Notes under the pieces: generated by a model | The model's input: only the letters and a program-made list of their open reading frames with translations | Database searches by the model: none | What the model was told of the DNA's origin: nothing | Program-made: the position numbers and the translations under genes | In this document: positions 22,883 to 32,994 of the stretch, piece by piece | Numbering within the stretch: the stretch's first letter is position 1 | Layout: every line of letters begins with the position of its first letter | Origin: Dipylidium caninum | Taxonomy: Eukaryota > Platyhelminthes > Cestoda > Cyclophyllidea > Dipylidiidae | DNA: 36,849 nucleotides | Direction of reading: 5' to 3' | NCBI GenBank assembly: GCA_017562135.1 | Contig: QEYB01000975.1 | Span: 1-36,849, forward strand

Positions 22883-23140
22883 TCAACTCTTCTTGCGTGC
22901 AAGAGCAGTAGCATGAATCGCTGCAACATCGCGGAAGTTTCTCTCAGTTATTTCGTCAATTTCCCCCTTCTCCTTATCGTCCGCAGCGTCTTCGTCGTCT
23001 TCGTCGTTGCCCGTGGAGGCGAGGTTTAGGCTGGACGTGACTTCAGGGCTTATCGAGCTGTCCACAACATCGACGGACGATAGAGACGAGTTGTGGTCAT
23101 CAAAGGGATCAATCGTCAATGTTGACGGATGCCAGCGCAT
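22883..23140 (-). CDS. Acidic serine-rich open frame, unknown function
   Basis: An 85-codon minus-strand frame. The N-terminal half is Ser/Asp-rich (DHNSSLSSVDVVDSSIS). Next comes NLASTGNDEDDEDAADD, a strongly acidic run, and the end is basic (ALARKKS). The N-terminal and acidic parts align with a second segment at 23,855-24,010 in the opposite orientation. Conservation between such diverged copies points to past selection on the protein. Acidic serine-rich regions are common in transposase N-termini and in nuclear proteins, but nothing here identifies one. It is probably a fragment of a longer gene, and no splice-bounded structure was established. The right-arm mate has its frame broken by single-base differences. 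Confidence 0.35.
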   Translation of the reverse strand: MRWHPSTLTIDPFDDHNSSLSSVDVVDSSISPEVTSSLNLASTGNDEDDEDAADDKEKGEIDEITERNFRDVAAIHATALARKKS

Positions 23141-23854
23141 TTCCTTGAAGTCTAGCTGATTGCTCTCTGCTTTGTTGTATTATGGCAAGCGTCACTGAAC
23201 TGCAACACCAAATTTGATTATATATGCTTAAAATAACCAAACTGCCAGCCTTTATGGGAGCTTGTCGGATGTCAACTCAGTCAGGAGGTGTGAAGGGAGT
23301 TCCTGCGCACTCATGATTAAGCGTCTTCAAACGCAAATACGCACCGATGGTGCTGAATTCAATAAACGTAGTTAGGAAGTCAGGAGGCAACATGCATTTC
23401 TGTTCTATTACTCACCGACGCCGATAGTGTAGGGGGTTATGGGACTTCGAGGTGGATGAGAAGTAGGAAGCAGATGGAACGCCACACCGTCCAATGAATG
23501 GCCATCACCTCAACCAGATTTCTCATGCAGGCTAGAGCGAGGGTGACGTGGCGTCGGCATTAGTGTCGTAAGAACGTAGACCAAGCGGATATGAACTAGA
23601 AAAGAAAAACGGCGTTTTCACTCCCCAAATAACGACCTTCTCTCCTTCTACCCTCCAAGCGCCCTTTGATCCGAGTCACGCGCTTATGCGTTGTCATTCT
23701 TAAGGTCGCCTTCCGATTGGCTCTTCGGCGTCCGACCTCTCACCAACATTCATCGAATACCAGCGACCTCCTAAACGCCGATCATTCCAGTTCACTGTCA
23801 TAGTCCAACACCGACGCACATCCATAGTGAGCAATGTCAGCATCCTACAACACG

Positions 23855-24010
23855 ATGGAAAACACGGCGCATCTACTACTTGCTGAGGTGGACAACTCGT
23901 CTTTGTCATCCATCGATGGCACGGATAACTCAATAAGCTCTGAAGTCATGTCCAGCCCATAACCTCGCCTCTACGGCCCGTTAAGACGACGAAGACGAGG
24001 GGAAGGAAAC
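23855..24010 (+). pseudogene. Diverged paralogue of the acidic segment, left arm
   Basis: From an ATG at 23,855 it reads MENTAHLLLAEVDNSSLSS then IDGTDNSISSEVMSS, matching NSSLSSVDVVDSSISPEVTSS of the frame at 22,883-23,140 but in the opposite orientation. After a one-base slip the match continues (NLASTAR, stop, DDEDEGKETVEISES). The slip and the stop make it a pseudogene. With the other copy it forms an inverted pair about 0.75 kb apart inside the arm. Confidence 0.6.
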
Positions 24011-24056
24011 TGTCGAAATAAGTGAAAGCCGGCATCCATTCTCTGCACCGTCAAGC

Positions 24057-24150
24057 CTCTGTTCATCTAGACAGTTTGAGATGCGGTGGAAAGAAACCGC
24101 TCAACGTGTGGGCTTATTTAAGGCTCTGTCACAGGGCTCTCCTTAATTAA
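24057..24150 (-). repeat. Family R, copy G (left arm, short)
   Basis: On the minus strand it has GAGAGCCCTGTGACAGAGCC, then TTAAATAAG ending at 24,121, then TTTCTTTCCACCGC at the position where other copies have TTTTGACYGC, and CATCTCAAACTGTC versus CAGCTCAAGCTGTC in copy A. Frame: ALNKPTR, stop, AVSFHRISNC against ALNRFKCRSASFDCRSDC. The spacing is the family's 29 bases. It lies in opposite orientation to copy B 1.4 kb away. Confidence 0.6.
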
Positions 24151-24788
24151 ACCAAGTCGGCTCTGCAAGTGGCGCTCCTTTTTCCGTCTTTTTTGACGTA
24201 GTCTCTATTTACCGTAGCGGAGATGCTAGCTGAAGCAGAGTTGCAGGAAGAAGTTGTCGTTCATTTGCCATTGTTTGTGTGGCAGTGTGAAACAGTCAGA
24301 GAAGATGAAGTGAACCGTTTCGTTCTCCAGCTCCAAGGAGAAAAGCGGCTAAAACTGTATGCAGTCGGGACTCATTCCCGACCCCGACAGGCAGTCCTCT
24401 TCTTGGGATCGCATAGTGCAGTCACTACCCAAATAAAATAATTTCGCGACAATAACTATCACAACGAGTAAGGAAGACGGTTAGTCTGATGCAAAGCCGA
24501 AGAATTCCACGAGTCGCAATGGCTGCCTGATGTTGGAGTGGATAGCATGTTGTTGTCAATGGGAATTTTAATGAAGTTTGTCTAAGGACTGCTGGTAGGG
24601 AGGTGGATTGAAGAATCCCACATGTTAGCTTTGAAAAAAAACCTTTCCGCGTCGTAATCGCCGATATCGGATTGAGGAGATGCAGAGAGGCATTTGGAGG
24701 CCAGGAGTTGGTGTAAACATACGCTACACCTCACCACAGGCGTCATTTCGCGTCCGAATCGAAGGAAATAGAGAGACCATTGATTATT

Positions 24789-24802
24789 CTCTCTCTCTCT
24801 CC
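24789..24802 (+). repeat. Short TC microsatellite, left arm
   Basis: CTCTCTCTCTCTCC, a short simple repeat. The mate is at 31,077-31,091 as a GA run. It is useful for checking slippage differences between arms. Confidence 0.75.
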
Positions 24803-24892
24803 ATCCCCACTGGGGTCTGACTTTGATGAGGCAAACCAGCGCGGTAACGAGACGGTGAAGAGAGAACGGACTGTGACACTACTGTTTTACTA

Positions 24893-25192
24893 GTGTGGTG
24901 TGACAGTGGCGAAGTAGGGCATATCTTACACATCTTAAAATCTCCCTCCATTATCCGCCAGGTGGATCCATTCACCGACATTCGTGAGAGAATTGCTAAA
25001 CTGCATCTTAAACTTCCTATGTGCAGTGGACGAAGGGCAGCGACAACATTGGACGCAACGCTCCTGACGACCAGTGAGAGAGACGGCCTCACTCGCCAGC
25101 GGCAAGACGAATTTGTGGTGACATGGGAGCGGGGAGGATGCCAGACCGTGTGGAATGTTGAAGAGGAAGGAGGAGGGTGGCACCTTCTGTGA
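24893..25192 (+). CDS. Candidate open frame shared by both arms, unknown
   Basis: A 99-codon frame with residues of balanced composition (SGEVGHILHILK, DPFTDIRERIAKLHLKL, SERDGLTRQRQDEFVV). The equivalent minus-strand frame in the right arm (30,985-30,758) is identical for 75 codons and then diverges after a small indel in the CACCACAAATTCG region. The opposite strand is also open for over 100 codons, so coding is uncertain. No domain recognised. Confidence 0.22.
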   Translation: MWCDSGEVGHILHILKSPSIIRQVDPFTDIRERIAKLHLKLPMCSGRRAATTLDATLLTTSERDGLTRQRQDEFVVTWERGGCQTVWNVEEEGGGWHLL

Positions 25193-25516
25193 CGTAGGCA
25201 TATGGCAGACTAAGACTGGAGCTTCTCTTCGCCAGAGGAGGAAAGCTTCACCACCCAACACTCACAGGTTAGCATCTTACATCACGTCTCTTTGGCACAG
25301 AAAGTCGGTCACGAATTTCCATTACCATTGTTGTCGTCAACGAAGCCTTGCTTTCCGAAGTCTCTGATGTAGCGAGAAATGGCCGGTGGTACGTAAAGAC
25401 AGTAATAGTGGAGTAGAGACTGCGCAGACAATGATCTCTCTGCTTCCAAGCGCTCATCCTTAGCTAGCACTTGCACCCCATTGAGCACAATTTGCAACTT
25501 GTTATGACGCGATGAA

Positions 25517-26300
25517 ATGTGTAAACTGCAGCGTCTTCATGGTTGGAGTGGAGGGAAGCCTCGTGATGGAGCTTTAAATAGGTTCAAATGTCGATCAGCT
25601 TCTTTTGACTGTCGCTCAGACTGTACACAGGAGCGGCACTTAATTATGCAGAGAGTAGGAATAGTCGTCATCTTCTCTCAGTGCGGTCGCTGGCGAGATA
25701 ACTGGTCAACTGTGGCCGGATGTCAGTTGAAGAGTTTCATTCACAGCCGACGTCTTCTCAACTGAAACTCCGCATGTCACTCACTACATGTGCAGGAGTG
25801 GATACAACAGATTGATGCATTTGACAGAGTGTTGGCAGAGAGAACACCATACACTGAATTGGAATACAAGTGGCACACGTGGTTCGGCCACATTCTCGGC
25901 ACAATACGCCTTTCTCAAGAGCCATCTCGTCGTGTCTGCCAAACTGCTCTGCGAGCACATTACCTTCGTGTAGACTTGGAAGACTGCGGCGTGCAAAAAA
26001 GCTAGCGGTACATATTCGCCGGTGATGGTGTCTTTTTCGAGGAGGAGAAGTCATTTGCTATGGCGCATTGAGCAGGTTAACATCGTTTAGCATTCAGGCG
26101 GTTTCTTTTCATAGCCTCATTTTCAGATTCATAGAAGGACTGTGTTCACCCTCTCTTTCAACTTCGAGGAACACCTCCACCTTGTCCATTCTGCCTCCTT
26201 CACTCCATCAACACGCGCATGAGACGAGCACATGCTCGACTCAATGCGTTTTTCACAATAGACAGTCTCGTCGGGGCTGCCAAGCAAGGCACTCGGCTTC
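25517..26300 (+). repeat. Family R, copy B (most complete, left arm)
   Basis: The longest copy seen. The 5' part (25,517-25,765) has TTAAATAGG at 25,574 and TTTTGACTG at 25,603. It keeps an 82-codon frame with LNRFK, FDCRSDC, CGRWRDNWSTV. The middle part (25,790-26,050) has VLAERTPY, HTWFGHILG, HYLRVDLEDCG, a stop, then RYIFAGDGVFF. The 3' part (26,075-26,300) has LTSFSIQ and, in another frame, LRGTPPPCPFCLLHS with a CxxC pair. The parts recur separately elsewhere in the window (A: 5' and middle; C and D: 3'; E, F, G: 5'), which defines the family's extent. No terminal repeats or known enzymatic domain found. Confidence 0.65.
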
Positions 26301-26406
26301 ACGAATTCACCATCGTATGTGGAGAAGATGCGGAGTCGGAAATAGGCAATTACTGTAGACACTTAGTAAAATGAGGCCTTCGTTTTTTCGAAAGGCAGTT
26401 AACAAT

Positions 26407-29400
26407 GTCTCAATGTCACTCAATGGCGTTGCTGGGATGACTATGTGTTTGCACGTGGCACATTCCACGACAATAATAAGTAACCTGTCCAGTGGTAATC
26501 GCAGAACACCACCTGCTCTCCATTGGTCTCCAGTTCTTCCTTCCAGTTCTTCGTCTTCTCATTTGACCATTTCAACAGACTACATTGCTGAAGACAACAC
26601 TTTATTGAACATCAGCTTTCACTTATTACATATTAACCCACTTCTTTCTCCCTCCCCTTTCTTCCCCCATAAAAGTTTCTTTGAGCACCCTTTCACTCCA
26701 CTCTCCCCAACTTTATTCCCTCACGAGCTCCCAAAACCGCTTCCCCTCAGTCGGTTAACTTTAAATGTGATTGTCCATCTCCAACCATGTGGATACACTA
26801 AATCACTCTGTCGGTGGAATTCTCATTTTGTTCGCTATTAAGTTCCATTGGCATAGCGCAACCCCCCTCGCTATTGAAGACTTCACTTAGACTGGGTTTC
26901 TAAAAGCATCCTCCATTATTCTTCATATGGTAAATAGCGCTCTTTAACTTATGTGACCCGGGGTTGTACGATAAATTGTTATCTCTCGGTTTTTTATGTT
27001 GATAGCCACAAAGGGGAATAGAGGCGTCTCTACAAAGGTCTGACAGAAAAATTGCGGTGGTGAATCCTAATACCAAGATCCGTAAGACACGATTTTGTCC
27101 TATTTTTTGCCACAAACTTCCGAAGTCGACCAAGAAGAACGTATGCAAGACGGTCGAGGGCATGCGCGTGGTGCAGGTGCGTGTGAGAAAGCCAGCTCAC
27201 TCGCCCCTTCTCCTCCCTCGACGATCAAGGCGATTGGTTTCTCCACCGTTCATGATTCTGATGCTCGCAGAGTGGTGGAGACGAGCACCACGCCCATCTA
27301 TTTCTCCATCGCGGCACTCACCTCGTCCACTGCGATGGCAGCCCACCGGTCGGGAAGTCTTTTGTCGAAGTTCGCTTCAGCAATGCTCATTTGTGACTCG
27401 TACCTATGCAGGTGCTATGTTGATAAGCACCTACTTTGGGGATTTCATGTGATAGGTTCTTAGTTGCCATGTGAACTAAAGGCTTAGCAGTACCTTACTA
27501 GCCATCGTGCCAAGACGAGAAGATGAGCTTTGTCATTGAAAGAATTGCCCGTTTGAGGCAGGTGACCAAGGTGTTGAGCCATGAGCGAGCGGCCGAAATC
27601 GAGAGTGGTGAGTTTAAACGAAACATGAATGCAAAGGGAGGTGAATGAGAAGGGGTTTAGAAGAAGTATGCAAGAGTGCAGGATAAACCCGTCCTGAGTT
27701 ATTCATAGTGATATGGGCACGAGACAAGCCTGGAGTTGACGAAAGTGGACCAAGTGCCATTAGATAAGGGCAAAAGTGGCGTAAGTGAATCACGCCAGGT
27801 GAAACGGTGCGGATTTTAGGTCAAGATTACATACAACCAGGGACGGGGAACGGGGATGGGTTAAGGTGGTGAGTGGGAAGTTGGGTAGCAGAGTTGTGGA
27901 AATGACGTGGAACGAGGCAACTCTCAATTGCAATTGGAACACGTGGAAGGAATCTGCAGCTCAAGTAAACTTGCGTCGTAGGCGAGTATGGAAAAGAGTT
28001 GGACATGTTGGGAGATCCCCTCCTCTTCCTCGCCGGAAGCGTTACTCAGTGCCTCGTCACACTCCGTCCCATGGCAGGGCGGTCGCATAATTAGAGGTGC
28101 GATGACAGTACTGAGGGGGGTGGGTCGGAGTAACGTTGTGCGCATCAGGGCGACTGATCCAGTGAGGCTTTTCATTGCACCATCCTGGCACGCACACGTG
28201 GCCCGATGAGTGATGAAGGAAGTGGAGGGGAACCAGAGGAGGAGAGGGTCCACTTTAAGACGTCATTTTCATGCCAAGTTGATTGACGTTGCCCGTTACA
28301 TGGTAAATGGTTGCGTGCTGGGAGGAGGGGAGGAGTTCGAACGGTTGAAACCGAGGCAAAAAAGGCATTACTCGCTTGGAAGACTCGACGGTTCCACCTA
28401 TACACGCAAGGGACTAGCCACGTGTCCATCAAATCAGATTGGAAGGCTTCATTTCACCAGAAATGATGGAAAAACCTCTTGTTGGCCATCTTAGAACTCT
28501 TTATCCACTCCTTAAATGTGAAGAACGGAGGCAGCCGTCTCAACTGCACCATGGCCAGCATAGACAGCAATTTCTCTATTCGTCCATCCTCCCTTCTCCC
28601 CAAACCAACTGCTTATTCAAACTTAGATAGCAAAGAAACTATTACTTTAGTTCTTTCGCCTTTCATCATCCAAACCATCTGGTAAGCGGGTATCAGTAAA
28701 GACCTCCCACTAATCCACTTGGAGCTGAAAGCGCTCGTACTAATACTCCATGGACGAAATAGCAGCCTAGAATGGGTTTAGGAGCAAAAGGATCCGGTTT
28801 AGCTTAACACACCTGCCACTTGGAGTACAAACACAAGCAGATTGGCATTAACGCGCCCATTTCAAACAATCGCCTTCACAAAGCTGGGTAATGGAGTGAA
28901 GAGAGTGAAGGCAAATGAGTTAGATCGAGTCTGTCCATGCGAAGCAAAACCAGAGCACCATCAAGAGGCTGAGTTCTGTACTCTCGTTGGGTCAGCGATA
29001 CAAATGAAACCAACAGACTGACCACCACCAGTTGATCAAGATGAAGAGTTGAAGGCGAGCAGAAAAACAGAGGGGTAGAACCTACCGATCAAAAAACAGT
29101 CATTCAATAAGCGGCGCTGCAATTCTTGTATTTTTGCTTCTTCTGTTGCTGCTGCACAGTCAGTGAACCGCGACAAAGAATATTTCCCAGAGTCTCCTCA
29201 TTAGTAGCAATGCACACGTTGATAAGCTCTGTGGTAGTGAAAGCCACACATCGCAACCACCATCTTGCCAGCTTAACAGACGATCATAAACACTGGACAT
29301 TTCACAACAACCCTCTGCCTCGACTCTCGTCACCACGCCTCCGATTACTTCACTTACTTCATTGCGAGTAGTTCTAACGCCACCTGAGCCCCCTCAGACA

Positions 29401-29466
29401 TGGGCGGATGCATGGACGCGAGCCAATTTGTCCGTACACCGCAATCTGCAGGCCAGTTGTTCAACG
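26407..29466. other. Single-copy spacer between the palindrome arms
   Basis: 3,060 bases that do not repeat in the arms. The left third is pyrimidine-rich (26,500-26,760) and gives a long but low-complexity frame (26,371-26,841). The middle, 27,050-27,450, has two overlapping plus frames of 131 and 122 codons and a minus frame of 87 codons, none recognised. A possible first exon is at 27,523. The stretch 28,000-29,400 holds short frames only. No repeat family from elsewhere in the window was recognised inside it. Confidence 0.6.
27523..27607 (+). CDS. Candidate first coding exon in the spacer, unknown protein
   Basis: ATG at 27,523 opens a frame of 28 codons plus one base (SFVIERIARLRQVTK, then VLSHERAAEIES) ending at a good donor site (GAGAGTG followed by GTGAGT at 27,608). 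The residues look like an amphipathic helix of a real protein. The frame would stop at 27,648 if not spliced. I do not recognise the protein and could not find the second exon, so this is a lead only. Confidence 0.3.
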
Positions 29467-29569
29467 ATTGTTAACTGCCTCCCGAAAAAAAACGAAGGCC
29501 TCATTTTTACTAAGTGTCTACAGTAATTGCCTATTTCCGACTCCGCATCTTCTCCACATACGATGGTGA

Positions 29570-30370
29570 ATTCGTGAAGCCGAGTGCCTTGCTTGGCAGC
29601 CCCGACGAGACTGTCTATTGTGAAAAAACGCATTGAGTCGAGCATGTGCTCGTCTCATGCGCGTGTTGATGGAGTGAAGGAGGCAGAATGGACAAGGTGG
29701 AGGTGTTCCTCGAAGTTGAAGAGAGGGTGAACACAGTCCTTCTATGAATCTGAAAATGAGGCTATGAAAAGAAACCGCCTGAATGCTAAACGATGTTAAC
29801 CTGCTCAATGCGCCATAGCAAATGACTTCTCCTCCTCGAAAAAAGACACCATCACCGGCGAATATGTACCGCTAGCTTTTTGCACGCCGCAGTCTTCCAA
29901 GTCTACACGAAGGTAATGTGCTCGCAGAGCAGTTTGGCAGACACGACGAGATGGCTCTTGAGAAAGGCGTATTGTGCCGAGAATGTGGCCGAACCACGTG
30001 TGCCACTTGTATTCCAATTCAGTGTATGGTGTTCTCTCTGCCAACACTCTGTCAAATGCATCAATCTGTTGTATCCACTCCTGCACATGTAGTGAGTGAC
30101 ATGCGGAGTTTCAGTTGAGAAGACGTCGGCTGTGAATGAAAACTCTTCAACTGACATCCGGCCACAGTTGACCAGTTATCTCGCCAGCGACCGCACTGAG
30201 AGAAGATGACGACTATTCCTACTCTCTGCATAATTAAGTGCCGCTCCTGTGTACAGTCTGAGCGACAGTCAAAAGAAGCTGATCGACATTTGAACCTATT
30301 TAAAAGCTCCATCACGAGGCTTCCCTCCACTCCAACCATGAAGACGCTGCAGTTTACACATTTCATCGCG
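29570..30370 (-). repeat. Family R, copy B (right arm mate)
   Basis: Inverted mate of 25,517-26,300, nearly identical. The single-base differences seen are in homopolymers: one extra T before AAATAGG, one extra T in the GAGTTT(T)CATTC run, and one extra T in ACTTGTT(T)ATG. These alter the apparent frames, so the 115-codon minus frame here (30,408-30,061) replaces the 82-codon frame of the left arm. TTAAATA ends at 30,303 and the TTTTGAC block lies 29 bases away, as in other copies. Confidence 0.65.
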
Positions 30371-31076
30371 TCATAAACAAGTTGCAAATTGTGCTCAATG
30401 GGGTGCAAGTGCTAGCTAAGGATGAGCGCTTGGAAGCAGAGAGATCATTGTCTGCGCAGTCTCTACTCCACTATTACTGTCTTTACGTACCACCGGCCAT
30501 TTCTCGCTACATCAGAGACTTCGGAAAGCAAGGCTTCGTTGACGACAACAATGGTAATGGAAATTCGTGACCGACTTTCTGTGCCAAAGAGACGTGATGT
30601 AAGATGCTAACCTGTGAGTGTTGGGTGGTGAAGCTTTCCTCCTCTGGCGAAGAGAAGCTCCAGTCTTAGTCTGCCATATGCCTACGTCACAGAAGGTGCC
30701 ACCCTCCTCCTTCCTCTTCAACATTCCACACGGTCTGGCATCCTCCCCGCTCCCATGTCACACAAATTCGTCTTGCCGCTGGCGAGTGAGGCCGTCTCTC
30801 TCACTGGTCGTCAGGAGCGTTGCGTCCAATGTTGTCGCTGCCCTTCGTCCACTGCACATAGGAAGTTTAAGATGCAGTTTAGCAATTCTCTCACGAATGT
30901 CGGTGAATGGATCCACCTGGCGGATAATGGAGGGAGATTTTAAGATGTGTAAGATATGCCCTACTTCGCCACTGTCACACCACACTAGTAAAACAGTAGT
31001 GTCACAGTCCGTTCTCTCTTCACCGTCTCGTTACCGCGCTGGTTTGCCTCATCAAAGTCAGACCCCAGTGGGGATG

Positions 31077-31091
31077 GAGAGAGAGAGAGAA
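31077..31091 (+). repeat. Short GA microsatellite, right arm
   Basis: GGAGAGAGAGAGAGA, the inverted mate of the TC run at 24,789-24,802 in the left arm. Confidence 0.75.
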
Positions 31092-31734
31092 TAATCAATG
31101 GTCTCTCTATTTCCTTCGATTCGGACGCGAAATGACGCCTGTGGTGAGGTGTAGCGTATGTTTACACCAACTCCTGGCCTCCAAATGCCTCTCTGCATCT
31201 CCTCAATCCGATATCGGCGATTACGACGCGGAAAGGTTTTTTTTCAAAGCTAACATGTGGGATTCTTCAATCCACCTCCCTACCAGCAGTCCTTAGACAA
31301 ACTTCATTAAAATTTCCCATTGACAACAACATGCTATCCACTCCAACATCAGGCAGCCATTGCGACTCGTGGAATTCTTCGGCTTTGCATCAGACTAACC
31401 GTCTTCCTTACTCGTTGTGATAGTTATTGTCGCGAAATTATTTTATTTGGGTAGTGACTGCACTATGCGATCCCAAGAAGAGGACTGCCTGTCGGGTCGG
31501 GAATGAGTCCCGACTGCATACAGTTTAGCCGCTTTTCTCCTTGGAGCTGGAGAACGAAAACGGTTCACTTCATCTTCTCTGACTGTTTCACACTGCCACA
31601 CAAACAATGGCAAATGAACGACAACTTCTTCCTGCAACTCTGCTTCAGCTAGCATCTCCGCTACGGTAAATAGAGACTACGTCAAAAAAGACGGAAAAAG
31701 GAGCGCCACTTGCAGAGCCGACTTGGTTTAATTA

Positions 31735-31822
31735 AGGAGAGCCCTGTGACAGAGCCTTAAATAAGCCCACACGTTGAGCGGTTTCTTTCCACCGCATCTC
31801 AAACTGTCTAGATGAACAGAGG
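31735..31822 (+). repeat. Family R, copy G (right arm mate)
   Basis: Exact inverted mate of 24,057-24,150 within the palindrome, with the same TTAAATAAG box at about 31,757. Confidence 0.65.
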
Positions 31823-31871
31823 CTTGACGGTGCAGAGAATGGATGCCGGCTTTCACTTATTTCGACAGTTT

Positions 31872-32025
31872 CCTTCCCCTCGTCTTCGTCGTCTTAACGG
31901 GCCGTTTAGAGGCGAGGTTATGGGCTGGACATGACTTCAGAGCTTATTGAGTTATCCGTGCCATCGATGGATGACAAAGACGAGTTGTCCACCTCAGCAA
32001 GTAGTAGATGCGCCGTGTTTTCCAT
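31872..32025 (-). pseudogene. Diverged paralogue of the acidic segment, right arm
   Basis: Inverted mate of 23,855-24,010, with the same slip after the SSEVMSS region and the same in-frame stop before the acidic run. Because the defect is shared by both arms, it predates the arm duplication and is not a sequencing error. Confidence 0.6.
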
Positions 32026-32737
32026 CGTGTTGTAGGATGCTGACATTGCTCACTATGGATGTGCGTCGGTGTTGGACTATGACAGTGAACTGGAATGATC
32101 GGCGTTTAGGAGGTCGCTGGTATTCGATGAATGTTGGTGAGAGGTCGGACGCCGAAGAGCCAATCGGAAGGCGACCTTAAGAATGACAACGCATAAGCGC
32201 GTGACTCGGATCAAAGGGCGCTTGGAGGGTAGAAGGAGAGAAGGTCGTTATTTGGGGAGTGAAAAACGCCGTTTTCTTTTCTAGTTCATATCCGCTTGGT
32301 CTACGTTCTTACGACACTAATGCCGACGCCACGTCACCCTCGCTCTAGCCTGCATGAGAAATCTGGTTGAGGTGATGGCCATTCATTGGACGGTGTGGCG
32401 TTCCATCTGCTTCCTACTTCTCATCCACCTCGATGTCCCATAACCCCTACACTATCGGCGTCGGTGAGTAATAGAACAGAAATGCATGTTGCCTCCTGAC
32501 TTCCTAACTACGTTTATTGAATTCAGCACCATCGGTGCGTATTTGCGTTTGAAGACGCTTAATCATGAGTGCGCAGGAACTCCCTTCACACCTCCTGACT
32601 GAGTTGACATCCGACAAGCTCCCATAAAGGCTGGCAGTTTGGTTATTTTAAGCATATATAATCAAATTTGGTGTTGCAGTTCAGTGACGCTTGCCATAAT
32701 ACAACAAAGCAGAGAGCAATCAGCTAGACTTCAAGAA

Positions 32738-32994
32738 ATGCGCTGCATCCGTCAACATTGACGATTGATCCCTTTGATGACCACAACTCGTCTCTATCGT
32801 CCGTCGATGTTGTGGACAGCTCGATAAGCCCTGAAGTCACGTCCAGCCTAAACCTCGCCTCCACGGGCAACGACGAAGACGACGAAGACGCTGCGGACGA
32901 TAAGGAGAAGGGGAAATTGACGAAATAACTGAGAGAAAACTTCCGCGATGTTGCAGCGATTCATGCTACTGCTCTTGCACGCAAGAAGAGTTGA
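32738..32994 (+). pseudogene. Right-arm mate of the acidic open frame, frame broken
   Basis: This is the same sequence as 22,883-23,140 in inverted orientation. Relative to the left arm it lacks a base in the GCGCTG(G)CATCC region and in the G-run before AAATTGACG, which shifts the frame. If these are sequencing errors the frame is intact here too. If real, this is a pseudogene. Confidence 0.5.

Larger units (their letters stand above)
19152..26406 (+). repeat. Giant inverted repeat, left arm
   Basis: The whole segment is the reverse complement of 29,467-36,849. The inner edge is clear: matching holds through GGCAGTTAACAAT at 26,406 and stops immediately after. The outer edge is set by the window end, since the mate is still matching at 36,849. 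Landmarks at both ends and throughout agree: TTTAAATGTACATTTAA, CACATATGTGGTTGAAAGC, the two acidic segments and the family R copy. Differences are mostly one- to three-base indels. The left arm is about 128 bases shorter overall. It carries no intact gene that I recognise. Confidence 0.95.

Noticed and set aside
26371..26841. 156-codon plus-strand frame starting at the palindrome edge
   Set aside because: Most of it is a pyrimidine-rich low-complexity tract (runs of Ser, Pro, Leu, Phe), which opens a frame by composition alone.
27280..27400. Minus-strand LPDRWAAIAVDEVSAAMEK, which recalls a mariner C-terminus (LPxRWQKxID)
   Set aside because: Only a few residues match, no other mariner landmark lies upstream on that strand, and a stop follows at once.
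27057..27463. Two overlapping plus frames of 131 and 122 codons in the spacer
   Set aside because: They occupy the same bases in different frames in a GC-rich patch, so at most one can be real, and neither has a recognisable motif or clear splice sites.
28310..28345. GAGTTCGAAC-like sequence as a possible tRNA T-loop or B box
   Set aside because: No matching A box, acceptor stem or anticodon arm could be folded around it.
29805..30118. Cysteine-rich plus-strand frame (CRECGRTTCATC) in the right arm, zinc-finger-like
   Set aside because: It lies antisense to family R copy B, whose opposite-strand frame is the one conserved between copies, so this is a shadow.
30618..31094. 158-codon plus-strand frame in the right arm
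   Set aside because: The left arm has it split into two frames by a small indel, and the opposite strand is open over the same bases. It depends on an uncertain indel.
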